The notes: generated by a model from the sequence alone, not told the origin. 64,000 nucleotides of DNA from Desulfosediminicola ganghwensis (GCF_005116675.2 NZ_CP050699.1:2813001-2877000), one strand, 5' to 3'. Counted from the first letter of the stretch, positions 8,427 through 17,692 are shown. Program-made: numbers and translations.

Positions 8427-9905
8427 GTGGATAATCTGCTTGCCATAGATTTTCAAAGCGACTGGGCCACAGCCGTGCTGCTGGAGGTTGGGCAGAGGGC
8501 ACGCGTAGTCAGGAGTTATGGGGTCTGTTCGACAGTTGACCGGCCGCTTGAAGAGGTGGTTGCAGACCTGGTGCGCCAGACAGGTTATTCAACCGGAGAC
8601 TGCAGGGTTGGAATCGGGGCTGAGTTGTGTTCGTACCGTAACCTCAGTCTTCCTTTCACCGATAGACGTAAAGTCGCTAAAGTATTGCCGTTCGAGTTGG
8701 AAGAGATTTCGATTCAGGGCATAGCGGATCAACATTATGATGTGCTCTTAAACCCGGTCGGCAATGAGAAAACAGAGATCCTGGCTGCCATGGTTGAGTC
8801 CCGGATCATGGATGAATATCTGGCCGCACTGGCTTCCGCTGGTCTCGACCCCGAGTTGTTCGGAATTGGTGGTGTTGAAGTCGCTCTTCATCTTATCTCT
8901 ACCGGCGTTGAACGGGCGTTGCTGCTCGATATCGGGTTGCGTTGCGCCACCATGATCGCCATAGACGACTCACAGATAATCCTCATTCGGCCCATAGATT
9001 GTGATGCAGAGGCAATTGCTGGTCTCACCATGTCTGAACCCGGAGGTGTGGTTGTAAGTCAGCCTGAAAAGGTGGCTAAAATTGCCGACCATCTGTCTCC
9101 TGTATTGATGCAGACCCTCTATTCCATCGGTCGCTCATACTTTCTTGAAGGCGATGTAGCCTGTCGTGTAAATGGTGTGATTGGGCTTCTTCCTGATCTT
9201 TTCCAAAAGCTTGCCGACATCCTGCCTTTTGAGGTCACCGCCTATGACGCAGGCGATCAGCCTCTCTTGAAAATCGAGCCGCAAGCTACTCTTGCCTGGA
9301 ATCCCCCATTGATGAACCGTGTTCTGGCCTTGGCCACGATCAAGGGCAAAGGATCGGAAGGGATCAATTTTCGTACGGGGACTTTCAGGAGAAAATATGC
9401 TTTCAAGGATGTCCGCAAAAAGTTGTTGGCAGTGGCCATCCCGCTTTCAGTTGTGCTGGTGGGGTTTATCGGGTTTGCAATCTGGGAGATTTCTGAGCTG
9501 AAAGGCAGAAGAGAAGGTCTGCAGACTGAAATCACCCGTGTTTTTAATGAAACACTGCCTGAGGTCACCCGGGTGGTAAATCCTGTGCAGCAGCTTCAGG
9601 TGAAAATAGACGAAACCAGAAAGCTGTATAGTACAGGCCCTGATGGTACGCAGCGTCTGTCCACGCTTACCTTGCTTGCCGAATTGTCCCGGCTGATACC
9701 AGCCAACATGCAGATTCGTATAACCCGGCTTGTGGCTGATCTCGACGATGTGCGCATCAAGGCGGAAACCACGGACTTCAACACGGTTGATAATGTGAAG
9801 AAAGAGTTGGAAAAATCAGCCTATTTCAAATCTGTGACCATCAGTTCGGCAAACCTTGCTCCCCGGGGCGGAGAGGTGCGTTTCGAACTTAAACTGGAGT
9901 TGTGA
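8427..9905 (+). CDS. gspL: type II secretion protein GspL (PilM/PilN-like)
   Basis: 492 residues from GTG at 8427. The N-terminal two-thirds is an actin-like cytoplasmic domain (MDNLLAIDFQSDWATAVLLE, and LLLDIGLRCATMIAI near residue 170). A membrane segment lies at about 335-360 (LLAVAIPLSVVLVGFIGFAI), followed by a coiled coil and a ferredoxin-like periplasmic domain like PilN. GspL links the GspE ATPase to GspM and the pseudopilus. The length and layout suggest a PilM-PilN-like fused protein. It follows gspK after a 52-base gap and precedes gspM. Confidence 0.85.
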   Translation: MDNLLAIDFQSDWATAVLLEVGQRARVVRSYGVCSTVDRPLEEVVADLVRQTGYSTGDCRVGIGAELCSYRNLSLPFTDRRKVAKVLPFELEEISIQGIADQHYDVLLNPVGNEKTEILAAMVESRIMDEYLAALASAGLDPELFGIGGVEVALHLISTGVERALLLDIGLRCATMIAIDDSQIILIRPIDCDAEAIAGLTMSEPGGVVVSQPEKVAKIADHLSPVLMQTLYSIGRSYFLEGDVACRVNGVIGLLPDLFQKLADILPFEVTAYDAGDQPLLKIEPQATLAWNPPLMNRVLALATIKGKGSEGINFRTGTFRRKYAFKDVRKKLLAVAIPLSVVLVGFIGFAIWEISELKGRREGLQTEITRVFNETLPEVTRVVNPVQQLQVKIDETRKLYSTGPDGTQRLSTLTLLAELSRLIPANMQIRITRLVADLDDVRIKAETTDFNTVDNVKKELEKSAYFKSVTISSANLAPRGGEVRFELKLEL

Positions 9906-9912
9906 TAGAGTC

Positions 9913-10494
9913 ATGCCAGCAGCCAGATTCGGAAAACTGATGAACGCTATCAAGGACAAAGCCGGTATTGACCAGCTGTCCAGCCGGGAGAAACTTGCCT
10001 TGGCTTTGGGGGTCGTAGTCATTGTCAGCCTGGCCGTTTACCAGTTGGCAATATCGCCGTATCTGGAGTCTCGCGCCCGCCTTATTAATTCTATTGAGCG
10101 CAAGAAGCAGGAACTGGTGCAGATGCAGATGATGCAGCAGGAGTATTTGGAATTGCGAAAGGAGGAAGGTGGTATCAAGGCCAACCTGTCGAAGCGCCCG
10201 GCGAACTTTACTCTTTTTACCTTTATTGACCAGCAGGCAGAGCTATCCCAGGTGAAGGAGAAAATTAATTACATGAAGCCGTCGGTTATTGCCGGTGACG
10301 GCGAGCTTGACGAGTCCGTAGTTGAACTCAAGTTGCAGAGTGTGACACTTGAGCGACTGGTGGAATTTATTAAACAGACGGAGTCGGAGCAAAACGTCGT
10401 CTCCATCAGGCGCATTTCGATCCAGACAAGCGCCAGGGAAGAAGGTTATCTCGACGTTATACTGCAGATCGCGACGTTCGTGGAGGCGAGTTGA
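9913..10494 (+). CDS. gspM: type II secretion protein GspM
   Basis: 193 residues from ATG at 9913, a few bases after the gspL stop. The longer in-frame start at 9856 would lie inside gspL. There is a short cytoplasmic tail, one membrane helix (LALALGVVVIVSLAVYQLAI), a coiled coil (about 60-95), then a small ferredoxin-like periplasmic domain. The pattern SREKLALALG before the helix is typical of GspM. GspM partners GspL in the inner-membrane platform. Confidence 0.85.
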   Translation: MPAARFGKLMNAIKDKAGIDQLSSREKLALALGVVVIVSLAVYQLAISPYLESRARLINSIERKKQELVQMQMMQQEYLELRKEEGGIKANLSKRPANFTLFTFIDQQAELSQVKEKINYMKPSVIAGDGELDESVVELKLQSVTLERLVEFIKQTESEQNVVSIRRISIQTSAREEGYLDVILQIATFVEAS

Positions 10495-10496
10495 TA

Positions 10497-11399
10497 ATGG
10501 TACTCGGCAAAAGTTCCGGTTCCCGTCTGCTGTTTTATCTGATCTATGCGTTGTTGATTACCAGTGCGCTGCTGGTGGTGCGCTTTCCAACGGAGAAGTT
10601 TTTAAGGTATGCGGAGAAAAAGGTGGAGGCCGCTTTGCCTGGGAGCAAGGTGAAATTATCGACCATGTCGTATGCCTTCCCTTTAAGTGTCCACCTCGGA
10701 CGGGCGCAAATGTCGGGTCTTGACAACGATGAAGATATCCTGCTTCTTCAACAGGTTCAGATAACACCGAAATTGGACGGATTGGGTTTTTTCTACAATG
10801 TCTCCGGCTCCGTTTTAGGCGGCAGTTTTGCTACTGAGTTGAAAATCGCTCCCGCAGATAAACGTTACAGCTTGAAGAAGCTTGAGCTGACGGGCCTTGA
10901 TTTAAGCCGTTCAGCCCCCCTCGCCAGAATTTTCAGGCGGGACATTCAGGGCGTATTGAAATTCAGTGGAGAATACTCCAATTCTTTCGACGCCTCGGTT
11001 GGTAGTGGAACGGGCATGGCAGGTGAGGGGGTGCTGAGGATTACTAATGGAAGTTTTGCCCTGCGCCAATCTGTTTTAACCCTGAAAACCCTGGATTTTG
11101 ACTCGCTGGATACTGTCGTGATGATGCAGGATGGGGTTTTGACCCTGAATGAAGGTGTTTTGGAGGGCAAAGAACTGCAAGCAAATTTTACAGGTAACCT
11201 GGTTGTGGCAAACACTCCCCAAAGCTGGAAACTCGATCTTGCGGGAGGCATGGTGCCCAATAAGGACTTTCTTCAGGAGAAGCCGCAAATGGTCAGTGTC
11301 GTGAATCGGTTGCGGAAGCAATACAAAAAAAATGACCTGCCTTACACCGTCAGCGGTACGTTAGCCAACCCGAGTTTTCGTTTTGGAGGGACAAACTGA
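10497..11399 (+). CDS. gspN: type II secretion protein GspN
   Basis: 300 residues. ATG at 10497 is preferred to TTG at 10491 because GGAGG (10482-10486) is then ten bases away. A single N-terminal membrane anchor (LLFYLIYALLITSALLVVRF) is followed by a beta-rich, AsmA-like periplasmic domain with repeated LTLKTLDFDSL and LTLNEGVLEGKELQANF segments. This is the GspN type commonly found in deltaproteobacterial gsp operons. It is accessory, and its role in secretion is not well defined. It lies between gspM and gspC. Confidence 0.8.
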   Translation: MVLGKSSGSRLLFYLIYALLITSALLVVRFPTEKFLRYAEKKVEAALPGSKVKLSTMSYAFPLSVHLGRAQMSGLDNDEDILLLQQVQITPKLDGLGFFYNVSGSVLGGSFATELKIAPADKRYSLKKLELTGLDLSRSAPLARIFRRDIQGVLKFSGEYSNSFDASVGSGTGMAGEGVLRITNGSFALRQSVLTLKTLDFDSLDTVVMMQDGVLTLNEGVLEGKELQANFTGNLVVANTPQSWKLDLAGGMVPNKDFLQEKPQMVSVVNRLRKQYKKNDLPYTVSGTLANPSFRFGGTN

Positions 11400-11405
11400 T
11401 CAGCT

Positions 11406-12248
11406 ATGGCCTCCAGAATTTCGAATATATTGCCGTTTCTTATTATCACGCTGGTCTGTATGCTTGGCGTTGAGGGTGGGTATCTTGCTTTGGAGCGTTT
11501 TGTAATCGATCCGGTAATTATGCCAAAACCCGGGGGCAAAGAAGAGAGTGCTCAGCAGGTGCAGCCGTCCCGGCAACGATCCCGGGTCACCACCAAGGTC
11601 GACTATGGTGTGATAACCAGACGAAATCTCTTTGGGCCACCTCCACAGGCTGCTGGTTCTTCAGAGTTGGAAAATCCACCTGAGGAACTTGAAGCCACCA
11701 GCCTTGACGTAGTGCTTATGGGAACTGTTGGCGGCGATGAGGAGAGCAGGGCTATTATCTTGAATAAACGGGATCGCAAGCAGGAAATTTACAGCGTTGG
11801 CGACAATGTGCAGGGGGCGCTCATAAAAGAGATTTTAAGGGGCAAGGTTATCCTCAACCTTGACGGCAGGGATGAGATGCTCGATATGAGTGAAGCAGCC
11901 CAGTATGGACCCAAAGCCGGAAGCAGGCCGGTTTCCGTTAGCCCTGCAATTCGTACCAGGCGGGTAATTGAGACCCCGAGCCTGAACGGTGCCGATCAAT
12001 CGGGAGAGGTTGTGCCACGAACTCGGGTGGTCCGGCCAACCCGCAGGATAATCCGTCCCCAGCCGACAGATGAGCAGACCGGGGAGCCTGATGAAGAGGG
12101 TGAGGAAGTCGAAGGTATTGAAGATGTCGGTGAAGAGTTTGTTGAGGATCGTGTTGAAGAGGACGTTGAAGAGGACGTTGAAGAGGATGTTGTAGAGGAT
12201 GCTGTAGAGGAAAACGGAGTGGATGACACTACTCAGGATCAGTACTGA
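11406..12248 (+). CDS. gspC: type II secretion protein GspC with acidic C-terminal tail and no PDZ domain
   Basis: 280 residues. One N-terminal membrane helix is followed by DYGVITRRNLFGPP (near residue 70) and the homology region LDVVLMGTVGGDEESRAIIL to GRDEMLDM. This is the part of GspC that binds the N0 domain of the secretin. No PDZ domain follows. The last third is a low-complexity, Arg/Pro- then Glu/Asp/Val-rich tail encoded by a 12-base tandem repeat (12153-12212). GspC bridges inner membrane and outer-membrane secretin, and gspD is the next gene. Confidence 0.88.
   Translation: MASRISNILPFLIITLVCMLGVEGGYLALERFVIDPVIMPKPGGKEESAQQVQPSRQRSRVTTKVDYGVITRRNLFGPPPQAAGSSELENPPEELEATSLDVVLMGTVGGDEESRAIILNKRDRKQEIYSVGDNVQGALIKEILRGKVILNLDGRDEMLDMSEAAQYGPKAGSRPVSVSPAIRTRRVIETPSLNGADQSGEVVPRTRVVRPTRRIIRPQPTDEQTGEPDEEGEEVEGIEDVGEEFVEDRVEEDVEEDVEEDVVEDAVEENGVDDTTQDQY
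12153..12212 (+). repeat. 12-base tandem repeat in gspC
   Basis: Five consecutive copies of a 12-mer related to GTTGAAGAGGAC encode Val-Glu-Glu-Asp units in the GspC tail. The first two copies are identical, the third differs by one base and the last two by more. Because the unit is a multiple of three, slippage would change tail length without shifting the frame. Confidence 0.85.
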
Positions 12249-12368
12249 TAGCCTGAAGACGTGGTGAACTGTATATTTGTAGTGTGTTGTCATGTGTATA
12301 ATTGCCCGCGAGATATATCGAAGAGGGGCGGCAAAGGATAGAGCAAAATATATCAGAGGAAGAATTCC

Positions 12369-14669
12369 ATGGGTGGTAAAAGGGTACCTCTATCAATCAG
12401 GCATTGTATAGGCAAAGTGATAAGCTTTTCTGCAATCTTATCTTTGACGGTTGGCCTTTGCGGCCTGCCGGCCCTGGCAGAAAATGGGCAAACCGGTGAG
12501 CGGCTTTCGCAAGCCTCCGCCGGCACAATAGGTGACACCGACAGCAAGCGCTTTATTACTATTGATTTCGATAACGTCGATATTCGACTGTTTATCAAGT
12601 ATATAAGTGAGCTTACCGGTAAGAATTTCGTTGTTGATAAGGCTGTGCAGGGCAATGTGACAATCCTTTCACCAACCAAGATTTCTGAGGAAGAAGCCTA
12701 CCGGGTATTTGAATCTGTTCTGGAAGTGCATGGTTTTACAACTGTTCAGTCAGGTTCCGTGATCAAGATTCTGCCGGCAGCGGCGGCGCGCTCTAAAAAT
12801 GTTGAGACCATTCGCATGGGAATGAGCAGCCACCCCGAGGATAAGGTGGTGACCCAGCTGGTGCCCTTGAAAAACAGCTCGCCGGACGACATGAAAAAGG
12901 TGCTTACACCTTTACTCTCCAAGACTTCGGTGATGGTGTCCCATCCCCAGTCCGGCATGCTGATTATTACCGAGACCCTCTCCAACATACAGCGGCTCCT
13001 GGCAATTATCGAAACGCTTGATGTGGAGTTTACAGAAGAAGAGGTGGTTGTGATTCAACTGGAGAATGCGGCAGCGACTTCCGTCGCTCAAATTCTCAGT
13101 TCAATCTATCAGCGCAGCAGGACGGTCAAGGGCCGTACTGCTACAACCCAGGATGTGAAGGTGGTACCGTATGAGCGGGTGAATTCGCTGGTCATTTTCG
13201 CAGACAGGCAGGAGCTGCGCAGGCTTCGGAATATAGTTGCATTGCTCGATACCCCCGCTGAGCGCGGTGAGGGGAATATAAATGTCTATTACCTGCAGAA
13301 TGCGTACGCCACCGAGCTGGCGAAGGTTCTCACCGCACTTCCCACCGGCCAGACAGCTGAGACCGAAAAGGGTAAGGCGCCGACAATTTCCAAAGATGTG
13401 AAGATAACCGCGGATGAGGAAACCAACTCCCTTATCATCACCGCCAGCCGCGAAGAGTTCAATGTTCTGGAAGGGGTTATCAAAAAGCTCGATATACCGC
13501 GTCAGATGGTCTATCTGGAAGCGTTGATTCTGGAGGTGAACGCCGCAAAGGATTTCGAGGTTGGGGTTGAATGGGCCCTTGGAGGTAAATTCGCGGATGA
13601 CACCGGTGTTCTGGCGTCGGGTTTTTCCAGTAACTCTGAGAATCCATTTGGTACTCTTGGTGGGATAAATGGCGATGATCCAAGTCTAGGTGATGGCTTT
13701 ACTCTCGGTGTGATCAAGCAGGGAATTAAAATTGGTGGTGTAACTTTTCCCAATATCGGCGCAGTGTTAAATGCTTACAAGAGCGATGCCGATATCAATA
13801 TCATCTCCACCCCGCAGATACTGACCACAGACAATAAACAGGCTGCGATCAGTGTTGGTGAGAATGTACCGTACATCACCAGTCAGAATACCACAGATGC
13901 CCAGCAGGATTATACCCAGTACGAGTATCGTGATGTCGCCACCAAGATGACAATCACGCCCCGAATCAATCTTGCCGATACCATGCGTTTGGAGATTGAG
14001 ACGGAGATCACCAGACTCAAGGGTAGCAGTCTTGACCTGACTCCGACGACGTTTACCAGAACCGCCAGTACCACTGTGGTTGTGAACGACAGTGATACGG
14101 TGGTTATCGGCGGTATTATAGGTGAGGATTCAAACCTCACAGAAATAAAGGTGCCCCTGCTTGGTGATATTCCCGGATTGGGCTGGTTATTCAAGTCCCA
14201 GGCCACAAGCACCATCAGGACAAATATGTTTATCTTCATTACACCGAAGATTATTCGTAACCCTGCAGATATCGCCAGTGTAACATTGAAAAAGGAAGAC
14301 AAAATGGAAGAGGTCATGCCCGGAGCCAAGGAAACCATTTACCGGGTGCCGAACAAAAATCACGCGATGATTCTTACCGAGCGTGGTTTTGAATACCTTG
14401 TTCAGGAGCGCAACGTCGAGGCCCGCGAATATTTTGAAGAAGCGCTGGAATTAGACCCAGAGAATCCTTACACACTTCTGAATATAGGTGTAATTGAAGA
14501 GCGTGAGGGCAACTATCCAGCGGCGGCTCAATATTACCAGAAGGTGATTACCACCGGTACCACTGCCACTGCGCTTGAAGCCAGTGACTCGAGCAAGGAA
14601 GGGTTGTCGTTGGTGCAGATAGCCAGGGAAAACATAGAGCGTCTGCGCCAGACACAGAACCGCAGGTAG
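12369..14669 (+). CDS. gspD: type II secretion secretin GspD with C-terminal TPR domain
   Basis: 766 residues, preceded by AGAGGAAG. A signal peptide ends near PALAENG. The N0 domain (FITIDFDNVDIRLFIKYISE) starts near residue 57, followed by N1-N3 domains (about 130-375). The secretin pore domain extends to about 630, with VPLLGDIPGLGWLFKS diagnostic of the family. Beyond about 660 comes a stretch not found in ordinary GspD: TERGFEYLVQERNVEAREYF, ALELDPENPYTLLNIGV and EREGNYPAAAQYYQKV, a pair of TPR units. This occupies the place of the usual S-domain that binds a pilotin. GspD forms the outer-membrane channel. Confidence 0.95.
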   Translation: MGGKRVPLSIRHCIGKVISFSAILSLTVGLCGLPALAENGQTGERLSQASAGTIGDTDSKRFITIDFDNVDIRLFIKYISELTGKNFVVDKAVQGNVTILSPTKISEEEAYRVFESVLEVHGFTTVQSGSVIKILPAAAARSKNVETIRMGMSSHPEDKVVTQLVPLKNSSPDDMKKVLTPLLSKTSVMVSHPQSGMLIITETLSNIQRLLAIIETLDVEFTEEEVVVIQLENAAATSVAQILSSIYQRSRTVKGRTATTQDVKVVPYERVNSLVIFADRQELRRLRNIVALLDTPAERGEGNINVYYLQNAYATELAKVLTALPTGQTAETEKGKAPTISKDVKITADEETNSLIITASREEFNVLEGVIKKLDIPRQMVYLEALILEVNAAKDFEVGVEWALGGKFADDTGVLASGFSSNSENPFGTLGGINGDDPSLGDGFTLGVIKQGIKIGGVTFPNIGAVLNAYKSDADINIISTPQILTTDNKQAAISVGENVPYITSQNTTDAQQDYTQYEYRDVATKMTITPRINLADTMRLEIETEITRLKGSSLDLTPTTFTRTASTTVVVNDSDTVVIGGIIGEDSNLTEIKVPLLGDIPGLGWLFKSQATSTIRTNMFIFITPKIIRNPADIASVTLKKEDKMEEVMPGAKETIYRVPNKNHAMILTERGFEYLVQERNVEAREYFEEALELDPENPYTLLNIGVIEEREGNYPAAAQYYQKVITTGTTATALEASDSSKEGLSLVQIARENIERLRQTQNRR

Positions 14670-14718
14670 GCCAGCGTACTGTGACTGTTTTTAAGGTATT
14701 GATGAGCTACGGTACAAC

Positions 14719-16404
14719 ATGAAAAAACTTGGCGAAATTTTAAAAGAGACCTGTAACCTGACGGATAAGGCCATTGATGAGGCCATAGACGGGCGTACCG
14801 GTAACGAAAAGATTGGTGAGCTGCTGATCAGGAACAAGGAAGTTGACGAGCTTGACGTGCTGAAGGCGCTGGGCGATCAGTTGCAAATTGAGGTGAAACT
14901 GGCCCTGCCGCCGGAGATTCAGACAGAGTTCACCGAAAAAATCGGGATCAGTTTCCTTAAAAAATATAAAATTGTACCGATCGTTGTCGCCGACGATACC
15001 TTTATCGCTATAAACGATCCGACCAATTTTCAGCCGGTAGATGACTTGCGCCGGGTCTTAGGGTTAGGAAATGCACGAACCGTCATCTGTCCGTATCAGG
15101 CTATTGTCAGTGCCATTAATTATGCCTATGACATGACCCAGGATACGGCAGAAGAGGTTATGCAGGATATGGATGAGGAAGATCCGGAGCAGTTGTTCAG
15201 TGAGATTGAGGAGGTCGGCGATCTGCTGGATGATACCAGTGATTCTCCGGTAATTCGCCTGGTCAATTTCATGTTCGCCCAGGCCGTGCGGGACGGAGCC
15301 TCGGATATACACATCGAGCCGTACCAGAACAGCCTGAAGATACGACAACGGCTGGATGGTATTCTCTACGACATGTTCAGCCCGCCCAAGCATGTCCAGT
15401 CGACTCTGGTTTCCCGTGTGAAGATCATGGCTAAGCTTGATATTGCTGAAAAACGACTTCCCCAGGATGGTCGAATCGAGCTGAAAGTGGGCAACAAAGA
15501 GATCGATGTTCGTGTTTCGACCCTGCCCACTGCTTTTGGTGAACGGGTGGTGCTTCGTCTGCTTGATAAGTCCTCGGTGCTGATTTCAATGTCGGATCTC
15601 GGCATGCCGCAGGATCGACTGAAAAGCTTCCTTGAGCAGATTAAGGCGGCGAACGGCATAGTGTTAGTTACCGGTCCCACCGGTTCTGGTAAAACAACTA
15701 CTTTGTATGCTGCACTCACCTCCATCAATAACACGGATATTAATATAATTACCGTTGAAGATCCCATTGAATACCGGATCAGTGGTATCGGTCAGGTGCA
15801 GGTGAACCCTAAAATCAATCTCACTTTCGCTTCAGGTCTGCGGTCAATAGTCCGCCAGGATCCGGACGTTATTCTGGTGGGGGAGATCCGTGATACAGAG
15901 ACTGCCGAAATTGCAATCCAGTCGGCTCTTACCGGTCACCTGGTCTTTTCCACCCTGCATACCAATGATGCCCCGAGTGCTGTTACCCGTTTACGGGATA
16001 TGGGGATCGAACCTTTTCTGATCGCTTCATCAATCAATGCCATCCTGGCTCAACGTCTGGTTCGTGTGCTTTGTCAAAACTGTAAGGAGCCGTATACTCC
16101 CGATCAGGAGGAGTTAATGAAGATAGGTTTGGATATCGACAAATATCGGGATACGAAGATTTTTCGCAGCAAGGGGTGTGGCAAGTGTCACCATACCGGT
16201 TATAAGGGACGGCAGGGGATTTTTGAGTTATTGCTTATGAACAAGGACATGAAGAGCTGTGTTCTCACTACTTCAGACGCAAACGAAATCAGGCGACGGG
16301 CGATCGAAGAGAATGGCCTGGTTACGCTACGGCATGATGGTGCCCGAAAGGTATTGGAAGGCACGACGACCATTGAAGAAGTATACCGTGTCTGCCAGGA
16401 GTAG
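14719..16404 (+). CDS. gspE: type II secretion ATPase GspE
   Basis: 561 residues. The N1E/MshEN-like domain (about 1-150) is followed by the AAA secretion ATPase core. The core has Walker A GPTGSGKTTT at residue 319, Asp box VEDPIEYRISGIGQVQVN, Walker B RQDPDVILVGEIRD and His box LTGHLVFSTLHTNDA. A four-cysteine zinc site begins at residue 452 (CQNC, then CGKCHHTGYKGR). GspE powers pseudopilus growth from the cytoplasm. It is unusual that it is the last core gene here, after gspD, rather than next to gspF. Confidence 0.95.
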   Translation: MKKLGEILKETCNLTDKAIDEAIDGRTGNEKIGELLIRNKEVDELDVLKALGDQLQIEVKLALPPEIQTEFTEKIGISFLKKYKIVPIVVADDTFIAINDPTNFQPVDDLRRVLGLGNARTVICPYQAIVSAINYAYDMTQDTAEEVMQDMDEEDPEQLFSEIEEVGDLLDDTSDSPVIRLVNFMFAQAVRDGASDIHIEPYQNSLKIRQRLDGILYDMFSPPKHVQSTLVSRVKIMAKLDIAEKRLPQDGRIELKVGNKEIDVRVSTLPTAFGERVVLRLLDKSSVLISMSDLGMPQDRLKSFLEQIKAANGIVLVTGPTGSGKTTTLYAALTSINNTDINIITVEDPIEYRISGIGQVQVNPKINLTFASGLRSIVRQDPDVILVGEIRDTETAEIAIQSALTGHLVFSTLHTNDAPSAVTRLRDMGIEPFLIASSINAILAQRLVRVLCQNCKEPYTPDQEELMKIGLDIDKYRDTKIFRSKGCGKCHHTGYKGRQGIFELLLMNKDMKSCVLTTSDANEIRRRAIEENGLVTLRHDGARKVLEGTTTIEEVYRVCQE

Positions 16405-17079
16405 ATGTGTTGTTTGATGCAAAAGAAGTATGGCAGAGTTTTTCATGATATTGACAAGCCCCCTGATTTACCTCTGGAAACTGGCCGGAGTTCCGGCAAT
16501 CCGCAGGGGAAGGGGCTAAGCAAAACGCTTGATCTGCTGCTGGAAGTTCAGTCCACCAGTTCATTGCCTGATGCCAGCGACGATGGGCTGGCGAGAATTG
16601 TGGAGGATTATATCGCCACTCTGCTGATTGTATCCTGCGAGTTTAAATTCAAGCCTGTGGCCGGCGTCGAATATTCTTTGTACTTTACCAATAACAGGCT
16701 GCTCCTTTCCCTGATAACTCCCGAAGAAGGCGGCAGCCGGCTTTTTGATGAGTTTGTGGGACGCTGCAGTCTGAAACGTGACCTGTCCTGGTCGGTCCAC
16801 GGTGTGAATCCGGAACGTCTTTCCTTGATTTTCGATCCTGAGCTGTTGGTTGAACTTGAAAAGTCCCAGCATAAACAAAACCTGGATATTGGTCGTTTAC
16901 GATCCCTGCTTCAGGAAATAAGCAACTCTGAGAATTGGCGTTTTGACAGCCGATTGGGATATTATCAGAATGTTCTGTTGTTTCTTGTTCAGAAAACTCT
17001 GCGCCAAAGGTTGAACAGGTTGCGGGAGAGCGGCAGCCAGCTGGGGACGGAAGAACGTAATATGCTGCTTTCCCTGTAG
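16405..17079 (+). CDS. DUF2452-like protein at the end of the secretion operon
   Basis: 224 residues, starting on the base after the gspE stop with AGGAG three bases upstream; a second ATG lies at 16417. It has no signal peptide or membrane segment. The segment YSLYFTNNRLLLSLITPEEG and the following SLKRDLSWSVHG resemble the DUF2452/C1orf50 pattern (Y.LY, SIISP.EWG, L..DLSW), recalled from family knowledge and not verified by search. The C-terminus is a basic helix. Position suggests a cytoplasmic accessory of secretion, but no function is established. Confidence 0.75.
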   Translation: MCCLMQKKYGRVFHDIDKPPDLPLETGRSSGNPQGKGLSKTLDLLLEVQSTSSLPDASDDGLARIVEDYIATLLIVSCEFKFKPVAGVEYSLYFTNNRLLLSLITPEEGGSRLFDEFVGRCSLKRDLSWSVHGVNPERLSLIFDPELLVELEKSQHKQNLDIGRLRSLLQEISNSENWRFDSRLGYYQNVLLFLVQKTLRQRLNRLRESGSQLGTEERNMLLSL

Positions 17080-17089
17080 TTGCTCATGG

Positions 17090-17115
17090 CTCCTCATAAA
17101 TCTTAATTTGAGGAG
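17090..17115 (+). terminator. possible end of the gsp operon
   Basis: CTCCTC and GAGGAG with an inner AAAT/ATTT pairing can form a stem-loop eleven bases after the last gsp-linked stop. No T-run follows, so it is only a tentative terminator. The remaining bases up to 17299 are AT-rich and show no other gene. Confidence 0.3.
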
Positions 17116-17299
17116 GTAGACCTGAGGTGTGAGGGGGAAAGGTGACAGGCGTAAGACTTAAAGCTGAAAATCGTCTCTTTACAGCCCGATTGCCTGGTTA
17201 TTCTAGGGAGTGATTGGTCGACAATAGGTCACGTTTAACACTTCAATTCTTGAAGCCGGGTTTTGTTATTTAGAAGATATGTGTGGATAGGGTATTGGT

Positions 17300-17569
17300 A
17301 TGATAAGAAGTTTAGCATGGATTGAATTGTCGATATCAATAATCTTATTGGTTCTGACTATATGGCAAATATCTGGGTTATGTTCAGGTAGGCCTCTTGG
17401 CTATGATTGTGAAAGTTGGTTTATATTCGGAGTAAATATCTTTGGCCCCTTGGGGGTGCTTGCTTTTGTCTGCTCCATCTGGTCCTTACAAAAGAATTCA
17501 TTGATTCCACAATATTTTTTAATAGCCGGTTTTGCAGTGTTCATGATTTACTGGTTTTCACACATATAG
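17300..17569 (+). CDS. small three-helix membrane protein, unknown
   Basis: 89 residues with three hydrophobic segments: LSISIILLVLTIWQIS, FGVNIFGPLGVLAFVCSI and FLIAGFAVFMIYWF. The first loop carries two cysteines in CSGRPLGYDC. An AGGG stretch precedes ATG by about eight bases. I do not recognise the family. Base composition is more AT-rich than the flanking gsp and sucrose genes, and the gene stands alone between the gsp operon and a VOC gene, which may point to later acquisition. Confidence 0.6.
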   Translation: MIRSLAWIELSISIILLVLTIWQISGLCSGRPLGYDCESWFIFGVNIFGPLGVLAFVCSIWSLQKNSLIPQYFLIAGFAVFMIYWFSHI

Positions 17570-17630
17570 TGAACAAACACATACCAAAGCGTTAGAGAGG
17601 AGCGCGCAAAAGATAGGGGACCTTCAACTC

Positions 17631-17657
17631 CACGATATAACTTTGAGAGTTGGAAGG
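17631..17657. repeat. imperfect 10-bp inverted repeat before the VOC gene
   Basis: CCTTCAACTC (17631-17640) pairs with GAGTTGGAAGG (17647-17657), one base bulged. It lies about 35 bases before the ATG at 17693 and has no T-run, so it may be a leader hairpin or an operator. Confidence 0.4.
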
Positions 17658-17692
17658 TAGAGCTTGAGTGAAAGATTCAGGCAAGGAGGAGC

